A stretch of DNA of 45,979 bases from Flavobacterium difficile (GTDB lineage Bacteria; Bacteroidota; Bacteroidia; Flavobacteriales; Flavobacteriaceae). The notes below the pieces were generated by a model. That model had not been told where the DNA came from and did no database searches. It saw only the letters and a program-made list of their open reading frames with translations. The stretch spans positions 1 through 45,979 of the forward strand of contig NZ_JAAJBT010000011.1 of NCBI RefSeq assembly GCF_011392115.1, read 5' to 3'. Below are positions 6,163 through 14,806 of the stretch, in pieces. The position numbers and the translations under genes are program-made. How positions within the stretch are numbered: position 1 is the first letter of the stretch; every line of letters begins with the position of its first letter.

Positions 6163-8079
6163 ATGAATAAATTTGAGCAATTAGGGTTAAACGAATCGTT
6201 GTTAAAAGCAATAAGTGATTTAGGATTCGAAACCCCGTCGGAAGTACAGGAGAAGGCAATCCCACTATTATTGGAAGATGACACAGATATCGTCGCTCTT
6301 GCCCAAACAGGAACAGGAAAAACCGCAGCTTTTGGTTTTCCGCTAATCCAAAAAATTGACCCATTCAACAAGCAAACACAGGTTTTAATACTTTCTCCAA
6401 CAAGAGAATTGTGTTTGCAAATTACAAACGAGATTAAATTATACTCAAAATACATCGATGGTTTATATACTGTTGCAGTATACGGTGGCGCGAGTATTCA
6501 TGATCAAGCGCGTGATATTAAGCGAGGCGCACAAGTAATTGTGGCGACACCGGGTAGAATGCAAGATATGATTAACAGAGGCATGGTGAATATTAAAAAC
6601 ATCAGCATCTGTGTTCTTGATGAGGCAGACGAAATGTTAAACATGGGTTTCTATGAAGATATTACAAGTATCTTATCAGACACGCCAAAAGACAAAAACA
6701 CATGGTTATTCTCGGCTACTATGCCGCAAGAAGTAGCTAGAATCGCTAAAGAATTTATGAGAAGTCCGCAAGAAATTACGGTAGGTCATAAAAACTCTAG
6801 TTCAGTAAACATCTCTCACGAGTACTATTTAGTAAATGCACGTGATCGTTATGAGGCATTAAAAAGATTAGCAGATGCGAATCCAGATATCTTTTCGGTA
6901 ATTTTTTGTAGAACTAAAAGAGATACACAAGCGGTTGCAGAAAAATTAATTGAAGACGGATATAATGCTGCTGCATTACATGGAGATTTATCGCAAGCAC
7001 AGCGTGATGGCGTAATGAAATCGTTCCGTGGAAGACAAATTCAAATGCTAGTTGCAACGGACGTTGCAGCGCGTGGAATTGATGTAGATAACGTAACACA
7101 CGTAATCAATTATCAATTACCAGACGAAATCGAAACCTATACGCACCGTTCAGGTCGTACAGGTCGTGCCGGAAAATCAGGTACTTCGTTTGTAATTATT
7201 ACAAAAAGTGAAATTAGAAAAATTCACGCAATCGAGAGAATTATCAAAACTAAATTCGAAGAAAAACCAATTCCTTCTGGAATGGAAATCTGCGAAATTC
7301 AGTTATTACACTTAGCAAACAAAATTAAAGATCAAGAAACGGATCATGCAATCGATAATTATTTACCAGCTATTTTTGATATCTTAGGTGATTTAGATAA
7401 AGAAGAATTGATTAAGAAAGTAGTTTCTGTAGAATTTAATCGTTTCTTAAATTATTACAAAAAATCTAAAGATTTAGCTACTCAAAGTAGTTCAAGTGCT
7501 GCAATACCGTCTGATGGAACTGTGCGTTACTTTATTAACATTGGTGCAAGAGACGATTACGATTGGATGTCTTTAAAAGATTATTTACGTGATACGTTAG
7601 AAGTAGGACAAGATGATGTTTTCAAAGTAGATGTAAAAGAAGGTTTCTCTTTCTTTAATACGAATGCTGAGTTAGCAGAAAAAGTAATGGGTGTTTTAAA
7701 TTCAGTTCATATTAACGGAAGAAAAATTAACGTTGAAATTTCTAAAAACGAAGGCGGAAGAAGTTCAGGAAGAAGAGATCACAACGGAAGAAGCGGCGGA
7801 GGAAGATCTGGCGGAAGCGGATTCTCTGGAAGACGTGAAGGTGGAAATTCTGCTAGTGGATACAGAGGAAATCGTGATGGTGGATTCAGAGGAAATCGTG
7901 AAGGAGGAAACCGAGAAGGTGGTAGCGGTTTCAGGTCAAGAACAGCGTCAACTGGTGGAAGCGACAGAAGAAGTTCAGATTCTCGCGATAGCGGAAGAAG
8001 AGGTGAAGGTCGTTCAACTGAAAGAAGAAGTTCTGGATTTGAAAGTGCTAGAAGAACGCCAAGAAGATCTAATGACTAA
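6163..8079 (+). CDS. deaD: DEAD-box ATP-dependent RNA helicase, DeaD/CsdA type
   Basis: 638 residues. All helicase motifs are present: Q-motif region FETPSEVQEKAIP (22-34), motif I AQTGTGKT (47-54), PTRELCLQ, TPGRMQDM, the DEAD box in LDEADEML (about 156), SAT, then the second RecA domain with FCRTKRDTQ, ARGIDVDNVTHVINY and HRSGRTGRAGKSG. A DbpA-like RNA-binding domain follows at about 465-540. The last 90 residues are a low-complexity Arg/Gly/Ser tail with RGG-like repeats, likely for RNA binding. The family unwinds structured RNA in ribosome assembly, mRNA decay and cold adaptation. The tail's GGA/AGA-rich codons create a long open frame in another phase that is not a gene. Confidence 0.93.
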   Translation: MNKFEQLGLNESLLKAISDLGFETPSEVQEKAIPLLLEDDTDIVALAQTGTGKTAAFGFPLIQKIDPFNKQTQVLILSPTRELCLQITNEIKLYSKYIDGLYTVAVYGGASIHDQARDIKRGAQVIVATPGRMQDMINRGMVNIKNISICVLDEADEMLNMGFYEDITSILSDTPKDKNTWLFSATMPQEVARIAKEFMRSPQEITVGHKNSSSVNISHEYYLVNARDRYEALKRLADANPDIFSVIFCRTKRDTQAVAEKLIEDGYNAAALHGDLSQAQRDGVMKSFRGRQIQMLVATDVAARGIDVDNVTHVINYQLPDEIETYTHRSGRTGRAGKSGTSFVIITKSEIRKIHAIERIIKTKFEEKPIPSGMEICEIQLLHLANKIKDQETDHAIDNYLPAIFDILGDLDKEELIKKVVSVEFNRFLNYYKKSKDLATQSSSSAAIPSDGTVRYFINIGARDDYDWMSLKDYLRDTLEVGQDDVFKVDVKEGFSFFNTNAELAEKVMGVLNSVHINGRKINVEISKNEGGRSSGRRDHNGRSGGGRSGGSGFSGRREGGNSASGYRGNRDGGFRGNREGGNREGGSGFRSRTASTGGSDRRSSDSRDSGRRGEGRSTERRSSGFESARRTPRRSND

Positions 8080-8098
8080 TTTTTAGTTTAAGTATATT

Positions 8099-8134
8099 AA
8101 TCCCGATTCGTTTTTTCGTTTCGGGATTTTTTTT
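8099..8134 (+). terminator. Terminator after deaD
   Basis: Stem AATCCCGA (8099-8106) / TCGGGATT (8121-8128) followed by a T run. Confidence 0.8.
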
Positions 8135-8190
8135 GTTTTAAAATGAGCATCAAGATAAATACTAAGTTGTAGGTTAGCCAATTTTAGCAC

Positions 8191-8219
8191 AAAAAAAAGT
8201 CCCGATTTCTCGAGACTTT
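8191..8219 (-). terminator. Terminator of the beta-oxidation operon
   Basis: On the minus strand stem AAAGTC/GACTTT with inner TCGA/CCGA pairing, then eight Ts, 20 bases after the acyl-CoA dehydrogenase stop codon. Confidence 0.75.
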
Positions 8220-8239
8220 CTTTACAAATAAATTAAATA

Positions 8240-10036
8240 TTAAAAACAGTAATTATTTTCTGCGATTACTTTAGCGGCAATTTGCTCACGTAATTTCACT
8301 ACGTTTGGCATGTTTACATATTTAGTATAACGGCGTAATCCCATTAACATCATACGTTGTTCGTCGCCTTCAGCAAAAGAAACAATACCTTCTTTTCCTT
8401 TTTGAGTTACCACGTCAACAGCATTGTATAAATATAACTGCGTCATAGCAATTTGATCTGCTACTTTATCTGCACCTAATTTCTTAGCCATTTTTTCCGT
8501 TCTTAATAAAGCACTTTCAGCCATGTAAATTTCGATTAGCATATCTGAAGCGGCCATTAGTAACTGTTGGTGACTTTCTAATTCTGGTCCGAATTTTTGA
8601 ACTGCGGCACCTGCTACCATTAAAAAGGCTTTTTTCATTTTACCAACCATTTCTTTTTCTTCAGCTAATAATTCTGTATAATCCGGCACATCAAAAGATG
8701 GAATTCCCATTAATTCTTCAGCAACAGCCATAGCAGGACCTAATAAATCCACATGCCCTTTCATTGCTTTTTTTACTAACATACCTACAGAAAGCATACG
8801 GTTAATTTCGTTAGTTCCTTCGTAAATACGAGCAATACGAGCATCTCTCCAAGCCGCTTCCATTGGCGTATCTTCTGAGAATCCCATTCCACCGAAAATT
8901 TGAATACCTTCATCAGAACAATTTTGAACATCTTCTGAAACCGCAACTTTTAAGATAGAACATTCAATGGCGTATTCTTCCACTCCTTTTAATTCTGCTT
9001 CTTGATGCGTATTGCCTTCTGCTTCACGTGCTTCAATTCTGTTTTGAATGTCTCCAGCAGCGCGATAAGTAGCACTTTCATCTACATAACAATTCGTTAC
9101 CATTTCAGCAATTTTTGCTTGAATCGCCCCGAATGAAGAAATTGGAGTATTAAACTGAACTCTTTCATTAGCATATTTTACGGCTGTAGAAATTACTCTA
9201 CGTTGTGCATCTAAACAAGCAGCTGCTAGTTTAATACGACCCACATTCAAAGAGTTCATGGCAATTTTGAAACCTTCACCTCTACCAGCTAACATGTTTT
9301 CAACAGGAACTTTAGTTTCGTTAAAGAAAACTTGTCTTGTCGAACTAGCTCTAATTCCTAATTTATGTTCTTCTTCACCTAAAGTGATTCCGTTTAAGTT
9401 ATCTCTGTCGTATTCTACGATAAATCCTGTAATGTTTTTATCATCTTCGATACGTGCAAAAACAATCATTACATTACAAAAACCAGCGTTAGAAATCCAC
9501 ATTTTTTGTCCTGAAATCAAATAATGCGTTCCATCAGCAGATAAAACCGCTTTAGTTTTTCCAGAATTCGCATCAGATCCCGCACCTGGTTCAGTTAAAC
9601 AGTACGAACCAAACCATTCTCCTGAAGCTAATTTTGGTACATATTTTAATTTTTGTTCTTCAGTTCCGTACAAAGTAATTGGCATGGTACCAATTCCAGT
9701 ATGCGCACCAAAAGCCGTAGAAAACGAACCTGTAGCTCCTGAGATGTAATCACAAACTAAAGCTGTGTTTACAAATCCCATTCCTAATCCGCCATAAGCT
9801 TCTGGAACAGCTACTCCTAAAAACCCTAAAGCACCTGCATTACGCATGGTTTGTTCCGTGTAAGCGTAATCTTTTTTCTCAAATTTTTCTTTATGTGCCC
9901 AAAGTTCTTTGTCTACGAATTCTTTTACAGAATCACGCATCATAATTTGCTCTTCGTTGAAATCTTCTGGTGTAAAAACGTTTTCACATTTTGTTTCTTT
10001 TACAAGGAATTGTCCTCCTCTAGTGATATCTTCCAT
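8240..10036 (-). CDS. Acyl-CoA dehydrogenase, long (VLCAD-like) form
   Basis: 598 residues from the ATG at 10036 (MEDITRGG); an in-frame ATG 36 bases upstream is less likely because it adds a non-conserved stretch. It is an FAD enzyme making trans-2-enoyl-CoA, the first step of beta-oxidation. Motifs include FTPEDFNEEQIMMRD near the start, CLTEPGAGSDANSGKTKA (about 147-164), the FAD segment MWISNAG, ASSTRQVFF, and the catalytic-base region RIYEGTNEINRM. About 170 further residues give the ~600-residue form also found in VLCAD/ACAD9-like and many Bacteroidota enzymes. It is the last gene of the marR-fadB-fadA operon, separated from fadA by a leader repeat. Confidence 0.92.
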   Translation of the reverse strand: MEDITRGGQFLVKETKCENVFTPEDFNEEQIMMRDSVKEFVDKELWAHKEKFEKKDYAYTEQTMRNAGALGFLGVAVPEAYGGLGMGFVNTALVCDYISGATGSFSTAFGAHTGIGTMPITLYGTEEQKLKYVPKLASGEWFGSYCLTEPGAGSDANSGKTKAVLSADGTHYLISGQKMWISNAGFCNVMIVFARIEDDKNITGFIVEYDRDNLNGITLGEEEHKLGIRASSTRQVFFNETKVPVENMLAGRGEGFKIAMNSLNVGRIKLAAACLDAQRRVISTAVKYANERVQFNTPISSFGAIQAKIAEMVTNCYVDESATYRAAGDIQNRIEAREAEGNTHQEAELKGVEEYAIECSILKVAVSEDVQNCSDEGIQIFGGMGFSEDTPMEAAWRDARIARIYEGTNEINRMLSVGMLVKKAMKGHVDLLGPAMAVAEELMGIPSFDVPDYTELLAEEKEMVGKMKKAFLMVAGAAVQKFGPELESHQQLLMAASDMLIEIYMAESALLRTEKMAKKLGADKVADQIAMTQLYLYNAVDVVTQKGKEGIVSFAEGDEQRMMLMGLRRYTKYVNMPNVVKLREQIAAKVIAENNYCF

Positions 10037-10068
10037 TTTGTATATTATTTTAAAGTTTTTATTTTGAA

Positions 10069-10127
10069 ACACAGATTCAAAAAATCAGAGAAATTTTTAA
10101 AATTTTATTAATTTCTCAAATCTGTGT
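10069..10127 (-). repeat. Leader inverted-repeat element A (AATCTGTGTT family)
   Basis: ACACAGATT (10069-10077) is inverted against AATCTGTGT (10119-10127), with further pairing of AGAGAAATT and AATTTCTC inside. It fills the gap between fadA and the acyl-CoA dehydrogenase. On the coding strand it ends in AATCTGTGTT about 33 bases before the start codon, as in elements B, C and D. Confidence 0.7.
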
Positions 10128-10141
10128 CCCTTTAATTATTT

Positions 10142-11323
10142 TTACATCAATTCATAAATACCTGCAGTTCCTTGTCCTGTTCCGACACACATAGAAACAA
10201 TTCCGTATTTTGATTTTCTTTGTTTCATTTCTTCAAATAATTGTACCGATAATTTCGCACCTGTACAACCTAGTGGGTGACCTAAAGCAATCGCTCCACC
10301 GTTTACGTTTATGATATCAGGATTTAATCCTAATTCGCGAGTAACTGCTAAAGCTTGAGAAGCAAAAGCTTCGTTCAATTCAATTAAATCGATATCTTTT
10401 AAAGTTAATCCAGCTTGAGATAAAGCTTTTGGAATTGCTTTTACTGGTCCGATTCCCATAATTCTCGGTTCCACACCTGCAGATGCGAAGTTGACTAAAC
10501 GTGCAATTGGTTCTAAGTTTAATTCTTTCACCATTTCTTCACTCATTACTAAAACAAAAGCGGCACCATCACTCATCTGAGAAGAATTTCCTGCCGTAAC
10601 TGAACCGTCAGCAGCAAAAACGGGTTTTAAATTCGCTAAAGCTTCAACTGAAGTTCCTAATCTTGGCCCTTCATCTTTAGAAACGACATACGATTTAGTC
10701 TCTTTTTTTCCGTTTTCGTTGATAAATGTTTGTTCGATATTTATAGGAACAATTTGGCTGTCGAATTTACCATCTGCTTGCGCTTTTAAAGCTTTCATGT
10801 GCGATTCGTAAGCAAATCTGTCTTGGTCTTCTCTTGAAATGTTGAATTGTTTGGCAACGGCTTCCGCAGTTAAACCCATTCCCCAATAGTAATCTTCATT
10901 ACCAGCAGCTGCTACTTTATAATCTGGAGTAGGTTTGTAACCACCCATTGGAATATAACTCATGCTTTCTGCTCCACCCGCAATGATACAATGTGCCATT
11001 CCAGATTGAATTTTGGCTGTTGCCATTCCGATAGTTTCTAATCCAGAAGCGCAATATCTGTTAACTGTTACTCCAGGAACATCCGTCACTTTTAATCCCA
11101 TTAATGAAATTAAACGCCCCACATTTAAACCTTGCTCTGCTTCTGGCATCGCGTTTCCAACCATAACGTCATCAATACGTGTTTTATCGAAATTTGGCAA
11201 TTGCGCCATCATGTGTTCGATAGTTTCTGCCGCTAATTCATCAGGTCTTTTAAAACGAAATAAACCTTTTGGCGCTTTTCCTACTGCAGTTCTATATGCT
11301 GATACTATATATGCTGTTTTCAT
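10142..11323 (-). CDS. fadA: Acetyl-CoA C-acyltransferase (3-ketoacyl-CoA thiolase)
   Basis: 393 residues, standard thiolase length. It cleaves 3-ketoacyl-CoA with CoA to give acetyl-CoA. The nucleophilic Cys91 lies in NRYCASGLET, followed by GGAESMS (about 116). The C-terminal active-site motifs are NVNGGAIALGHPLGCTGAKL (about 341-360, His) and CVGTGQGTAGIYE (second Cys, about 380). It is the third gene of the beta-oxidation operon, behind the fused FadB and ahead of the acyl-CoA dehydrogenase, which makes degradative rather than biosynthetic thiolase the better reading. Confidence 0.94.
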   Translation of the reverse strand: MKTAYIVSAYRTAVGKAPKGLFRFKRPDELAAETIEHMMAQLPNFDKTRIDDVMVGNAMPEAEQGLNVGRLISLMGLKVTDVPGVTVNRYCASGLETIGMATAKIQSGMAHCIIAGGAESMSYIPMGGYKPTPDYKVAAAGNEDYYWGMGLTAEAVAKQFNISREDQDRFAYESHMKALKAQADGKFDSQIVPINIEQTFINENGKKETKSYVVSKDEGPRLGTSVEALANLKPVFAADGSVTAGNSSQMSDGAAFVLVMSEEMVKELNLEPIARLVNFASAGVEPRIMGIGPVKAIPKALSQAGLTLKDIDLIELNEAFASQALAVTRELGLNPDIINVNGGAIALGHPLGCTGAKLSVQLFEEMKQRKSKYGIVSMCVGTGQGTAGIYELM

Positions 11324-11341
11324 ATTTTATATTTTTTATGG

Positions 11342-11412
11342 AACACGGATTGAAGAAATTCGAGAAATCAAAAAAAAATATTAAAATTGCTCTGATTTCT
11401 TTAATCTGTGTT
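11342..11412 (-). repeat. Leader inverted-repeat element B (AATCTGTGTT family)
   Basis: AACACGGATTGAAGAAAT (from 11342) is inverted against ATTTCTTTAATCTGTGTT (to 11412), filling the gap between the fused fadB and fadA. On the coding strand the near-copy AATCCGTGTT ends 18 bases before the fadA start. Confidence 0.7.
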
Positions 11413-11418
11413 TCGAAA

Positions 11419-13809
11419 TTAATTTCTCAAAGGCTTCCCTTTAGTTAACATAAATTGAACACGTTCTAAAGTTTTTCTTTCTGTACATAACGATAAGAAA
11501 GCTTCACGTTCTAAATCCAATAAATATTGTTCAGAAACTAGAGTAGGTTCAGATAAATCGCCACCCGCCATAACGTAAGCTAATTTGTTGGCAATTTTTT
11601 GATCATGTTCTGAAATATATTGTCCGGCCACCATTTGGTCTGTTCCTACTAAGAACATTCCTAGTGCTTGTTTTCCTAATACTTTAATATCCGTTCTTCT
11701 TACTGGTTGCGTGTAGCCTTGATTGGCCATTTGAAGAGCGACTTGTTTTGCTGTAGCAATTTGTCTGTCTTTATTTACCACAACTATATCTCTTCCTTTT
11801 TGAAGTACACCGATATCGAAACCTTCATAAGCAGAAGTTGCGACTTTCGCCATACCAACGGTTAAGAAATATTCTTGTAAGACGTTTAATTCCACATCAT
11901 TTTTTCTAAATAAATCGGATGCACGTAACGCCATTTCTTTAGAACCACCACCGCCAGGAATTACTCCAACTCCAAACTCTACTAAACCAATATAGGTTTC
12001 TGCTGCAGCAACCGCTCTATCTGAGTGCATCGTTAATTCGCAACCACCGCCAAGTGTCATCCCGTGAGGTGCAGCAATTACTGGGATTGAAGAATAACGG
12101 CAACGCATCATCGTGTCTTGGAACATTTTTATGGCCATGTTTAATTCGTCGTATTCTTGTTCAACGGCTAACATGAAAATCATAGCTAAATTTGCTCCAA
12201 CAGAGAAATTTGTTCCTTGGTTACCGATTACTAAACCTTCGTATCCTTTTTCAGCCATATCGATAGCTTTATTGATACCTTGCAGTACACCAGCACCGAT
12301 AGAATTCATTTTTGAAGTAAATTCTAAATTGATGATTCCATCACCTAAATCGGTAATAATACTTTCGCTATTATTCCACACTTTTTTGCTTTCGCGAATA
12401 TTATTTAAAATGATAAAAGCATCCTGACCAGGAACTTTTTCAGATTCTTTTTTATCTATATTGTAGAAATAAGTTGCGCCTTCTTTTACAGAATAGAAAG
12501 ATGTATTTCCAGAAGCTAGCATATCAGTAACCCAAGTTGCTGGTTGATAGCCTTCTGCTTGCATTAATTCAATTCCTTTTTGTACACCGATAGCATCCCA
12601 AATTTCAAACGGACCATTTTCCCATCCGAAACCAGCTTTCATCGCGTCATCAATTTTGTAAAAAGCATCTGTAATTTCAGGAATTCTGTTAGAACAGTAA
12701 GTAAACATTGAAGCGAAGTTTTTACGGTAAAACTCTCCTGCTTTGTCTTTTCCAGTGATTAACACTTTAAATCTATCAATTGGTTTTTCGATAGTTTTGG
12801 TTAATTCTAAAGTAGCGAAAGATGCTTTTTTAGCTGAGCGATATTCTAGTGTTTCTAAATCTAAAGACAAAATTTCTTTTCCTTCTTTTTTGTAGAAACC
12901 TTGATTGGTTTTGCTACCCAACCATTTATTTTCCATCATTTTGTTGATGAATTCTGGTAATTTGAATAATTCTAAAACTTCGTCTGTTTTACAATTCTCG
13001 TAAATTCCATTTGCTACGTGAACTAAAGTGTCTAATCCAACCACATCAACAGTACGGAAAGTGGCCGATTTTGGGCGACCGATAACTGGTCCTGTTAATT
13101 TATCTACTTCTTCAATAGTTAACCCCATTTCTTTTACTTGATGAAATAAGCTCATGATTCCGAAGATTCCGATTCTGTTACCAATAAAAGCAGGTGTGTC
13201 TTTAGCTACTACAGAAGTTTTTCCTAAAAACTTTTCTCCATAACCGTTAAGGAAATCAAGTACTTCTGTTGAGGTTTGTGGTCCTGGAATAATTTCGAAT
13301 AATTTTAAGTAACGAGCTGGATTGAAGAAATGCGTTCCACAAAAGTGTTTTTGGAAATCTTCACTTCTACCTTCGCTCATAAAATGAATTGGAATTCCAG
13401 ATGTGTTGGAAGTTACAAGAGTTCCTGGTTTACGGTATTTTTCAATTTGTTCAAATACTAATTTTTTAATATCTAAACGTTCTACAACCACTTCAATAAT
13501 CCAATCGCAAGTAGCGATTTTTGCCATGTCATCAGTAGTATTTCCAGTAGAAATTCTACTTGCAAAACTTTGATGGTAAATAGGAGAGGGTTTAGATTTA
13601 AGTGCATTCGCTAGATGATCGTTTACCAATCGGTTTCGAACCGCTTTATTCTCTAAAGTCAATCCTTTTTTTGTTTCTGCTTCTGTTAATTCGTTTGGCG
13701 CAATATCTAAGAGTAAAACTTCTACTCCAATATTAGCAAAATGACAAGCAATTCCGCTTCCCATAATTCCTGAACCTATAACAGCAACTTTTTTGATATT
13801 ACGTTTCAT
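11419..13809 (-). CDS. fadB: 3-hydroxyacyl-CoA dehydrogenase / enoyl-CoA hydratase fusion (FadB/FadN type)
   Basis: 796 residues with two enzymes in one chain, covering steps two and three of beta-oxidation. The NAD-binding dehydrogenase comes first: VAVIGSGIMGSGIACHFA (8-25), SNTSGIPI (about 134), HFFNPARYLKLFEIIPG (about 160-176), KDTPAFIGNRIG (about 203). The crotonase-type hydratase follows in the C-terminal 300 residues, with GNQGTNFSVGANL, GMTLGGGCELTMHSDR and GLVEFGVGVIPGGGGSKE containing the two expected catalytic glutamates. This order is the reverse of E. coli FadB and matches the FadN-like type of Bacillus and Bacteroidota. It starts 16 bases after marR. Confidence 0.93.
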   Translation of the reverse strand: MKRNIKKVAVIGSGIMGSGIACHFANIGVEVLLLDIAPNELTEAETKKGLTLENKAVRNRLVNDHLANALKSKPSPIYHQSFASRISTGNTTDDMAKIATCDWIIEVVVERLDIKKLVFEQIEKYRKPGTLVTSNTSGIPIHFMSEGRSEDFQKHFCGTHFFNPARYLKLFEIIPGPQTSTEVLDFLNGYGEKFLGKTSVVAKDTPAFIGNRIGIFGIMSLFHQVKEMGLTIEEVDKLTGPVIGRPKSATFRTVDVVGLDTLVHVANGIYENCKTDEVLELFKLPEFINKMMENKWLGSKTNQGFYKKEGKEILSLDLETLEYRSAKKASFATLELTKTIEKPIDRFKVLITGKDKAGEFYRKNFASMFTYCSNRIPEITDAFYKIDDAMKAGFGWENGPFEIWDAIGVQKGIELMQAEGYQPATWVTDMLASGNTSFYSVKEGATYFYNIDKKESEKVPGQDAFIILNNIRESKKVWNNSESIITDLGDGIINLEFTSKMNSIGAGVLQGINKAIDMAEKGYEGLVIGNQGTNFSVGANLAMIFMLAVEQEYDELNMAIKMFQDTMMRCRYSSIPVIAAPHGMTLGGGCELTMHSDRAVAAAETYIGLVEFGVGVIPGGGGSKEMALRASDLFRKNDVELNVLQEYFLTVGMAKVATSAYEGFDIGVLQKGRDIVVVNKDRQIATAKQVALQMANQGYTQPVRRTDIKVLGKQALGMFLVGTDQMVAGQYISEHDQKIANKLAYVMAGGDLSEPTLVSEQYLLDLEREAFLSLCTERKTLERVQFMLTKGKPLRN

Positions 13810-13825
13810 ATATACTATATTGTGT

Positions 13826-14281
13826 TTATTTGTTTGATATGATATTTTTGTCGAAAATTTCTTTCTCCAAAATTTGTTCGTTTATGATTTCGGCAACTTC
13901 CATAAAGTTTTGAAGTTGAGCTTCTGTAATTTTAGATTTGATGACTTCATTAAACTGAAGTACAGTTTGCTTAGACAATTCGCGTTTTTGTTTTCCTTCT
14001 TCAGTTAAAAAGATTAAAACACCTCTTCCGTCTGCCGGATTTTTTTTACGAACTATTAGCCCGCGGTCTTCCATAGATTTTAAAGTTCTGGTTAAACTTG
14101 TAGCTTCCATTCCCATTCTCGGACCTAAAGCTGTTGAGGGAATGCCTTTATCTTTATCGATACTTAATAATGCAAATCCCGTAGCCATAGTTGCACCATA
14201 TTTAGCCGCTTCTTCATTATACATTTTTGCAACAGTTTGCCATGTATATCTTAAAACGTAGTCAATTGTTTTATCTTGCAT
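13826..14281 (-). CDS. MarR family transcriptional regulator of the beta-oxidation operon
   Basis: 151 residues with a MarR winged helix-turn-helix: STALGPRMGMEATSLTRTL (about 51-69, recognition region), KSMEDRGLIVRKKNPADGRGVLIFLTEEG (about 70-98, wing). It is the first gene of the operon with fused FadB, FadA and acyl-CoA dehydrogenase. The promoter contains a 13-base-arm palindrome at 14306-14333, suggesting self-repression relieved by an acyl-CoA or fatty acid. The ligand is an inference from the neighbours, by analogy to other fatty-acid-responsive regulators. The leader before ATG is only a few bases. Confidence 0.88.
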   Translation of the reverse strand: MQDKTIDYVLRYTWQTVAKMYNEEAAKYGATMATGFALLSIDKDKGIPSTALGPRMGMEATSLTRTLKSMEDRGLIVRKKNPADGRGVLIFLTEEGKQKRELSKQTVLQFNEVIKSKITEAQLQNFMEVAEIINEQILEKEIFDKNIISNK

Positions 14282-14294
14282 AGGATATTTTTTT

Positions 14295-14302
14295 CAAATA
14301 TA
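14295..14302 (-). promoter_or_regulatory. -7 promoter element of the marR-fad operon
   Basis: TATATTTG on the minus strand, an exact TAnnTTTG match, 14 bases from the marR start codon and directly abutting the operator. Confidence 0.65.
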
Positions 14303-14305
14303 GAA

Positions 14306-14333
14306 AAAAATACTATGCACGCATAGTATTTTT
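14306..14333 (-). promoter_or_regulatory. Palindromic operator, likely MarR site
   Basis: Perfect inverted repeat with 13-base arms AAAAATACTATGC (14306-14318) and GCATAGTATTTTT (14321-14333), separated by two bases. It occupies the -10 to -40 span of the marR promoter, where a bound repressor would block RNA polymerase. Confidence 0.75.
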
Positions 14334-14478
14334 ATAAAATTTTTCATTTATTTTAAAAAAAAATCATAATTGTAAATTTACATAAAAAACGAATGTAAAA
14401 TGAAGTTGTCAAAATAATAAATTGTTAAATTATCGAAAACAATTTAAAATATGGGTTTTGGAAGTGGGTGAAAATAAA

Positions 14479-14507
14479 AAAAGGTAATCGAAAGATTACC
14501 TTTTTTT
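14479..14507 (-). terminator. Terminator after tRNA-Thr copy 1
   Basis: AAAGGTAATC/GATTACCTTT with a GAAA-type loop, A run on one side and T run on the other, so it can work in both directions. Confidence 0.8.
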
Positions 14508-14508
14508 G

Positions 14509-14582
14509 AGCCAGTGGAGGGACTCGAACCCACGACCTGCTGATTACAAATCAGCTGCTCTAGCCAGCTGAGCTACACCGGC
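14509..14582 (-). tRNA. tRNA-Thr(TGT), copy 1
   Basis: On the minus strand acceptor GCCGGTG (14576-14582) pairs with CACTGGC. The D-arm is AGCTC...GAGC. Anticodon stem CTGAT/ATCAG carries loop TTTGTAA with anticodon TGT, and the T-arm is GTGGG-TTCGAGT-CCCTC with a terminal mismatch or wobble. CCA is not encoded. The sequence is identical to copy 2. Confidence 0.94.
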
Positions 14583-14619
14583 AAAAATTGCCTTATTGCA
14601 ATATGATTATCCTTAAAAA

Positions 14620-14655
14620 AAAAGGAAAAAGGTAATCGAAAGACTACCTTTTTTT
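14620..14655 (-). terminator. Terminator after tRNA-Thr copy 2
   Basis: AAAGGTAATC/GACTACCTTT stem with one wobble, T-run on the minus strand. It is a near copy of the terminator at 14479-14507 and lies between the two tRNAs. Confidence 0.75.
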
Positions 14656-14656
14656 G

Positions 14657-14730
14657 AGCCAGTGGAGGGACTCGAACCCACGACCTGCTGATTACAAATC
14701 AGCTGCTCTAGCCAGCTGAGCTACACCGGC
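14657..14730 (-). tRNA. tRNA-Thr(TGT), copy 2
   Basis: Identical to the tRNA at 14509-14582, offset 148 bases. The pair plus their terminators form a tandem duplication. The promoter lies at 14747-14754. Confidence 0.94.
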
Positions 14731-14746
14731 GACTCATATTGCGTTG

Positions 14747-14776
14747 CAAATATAGCCTTGAATTTTTAATTTGCAA
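14747..14776 (-). promoter_or_regulatory. Promoter of the tRNA-Thr pair
   Basis: TATATTTG (14747-14754) on the minus strand with TTTG 19 bases upstream of it, an exact consensus spacing. Confidence 0.65.
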
Positions 14777-14806
14777 AAAAAATTAAATGTTTTTTTTGGC
14801 TTTTTT

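Noticed and set aside
7733..8086. 117-codon open frame inside the DEAD-box helicase C-terminus
   Set aside because: It runs in another phase of the RGG-rich tail, where GGA/AGA-rich repeats remove stops. Its Glu/Val-rich product is low-complexity, with no start context of its own.
9851..10111. 86-codon open frame opposite the acyl-CoA dehydrogenase start
   Set aside because: Antisense shadow of a strong coding gene, Phe/Lys-rich, without its own signals.
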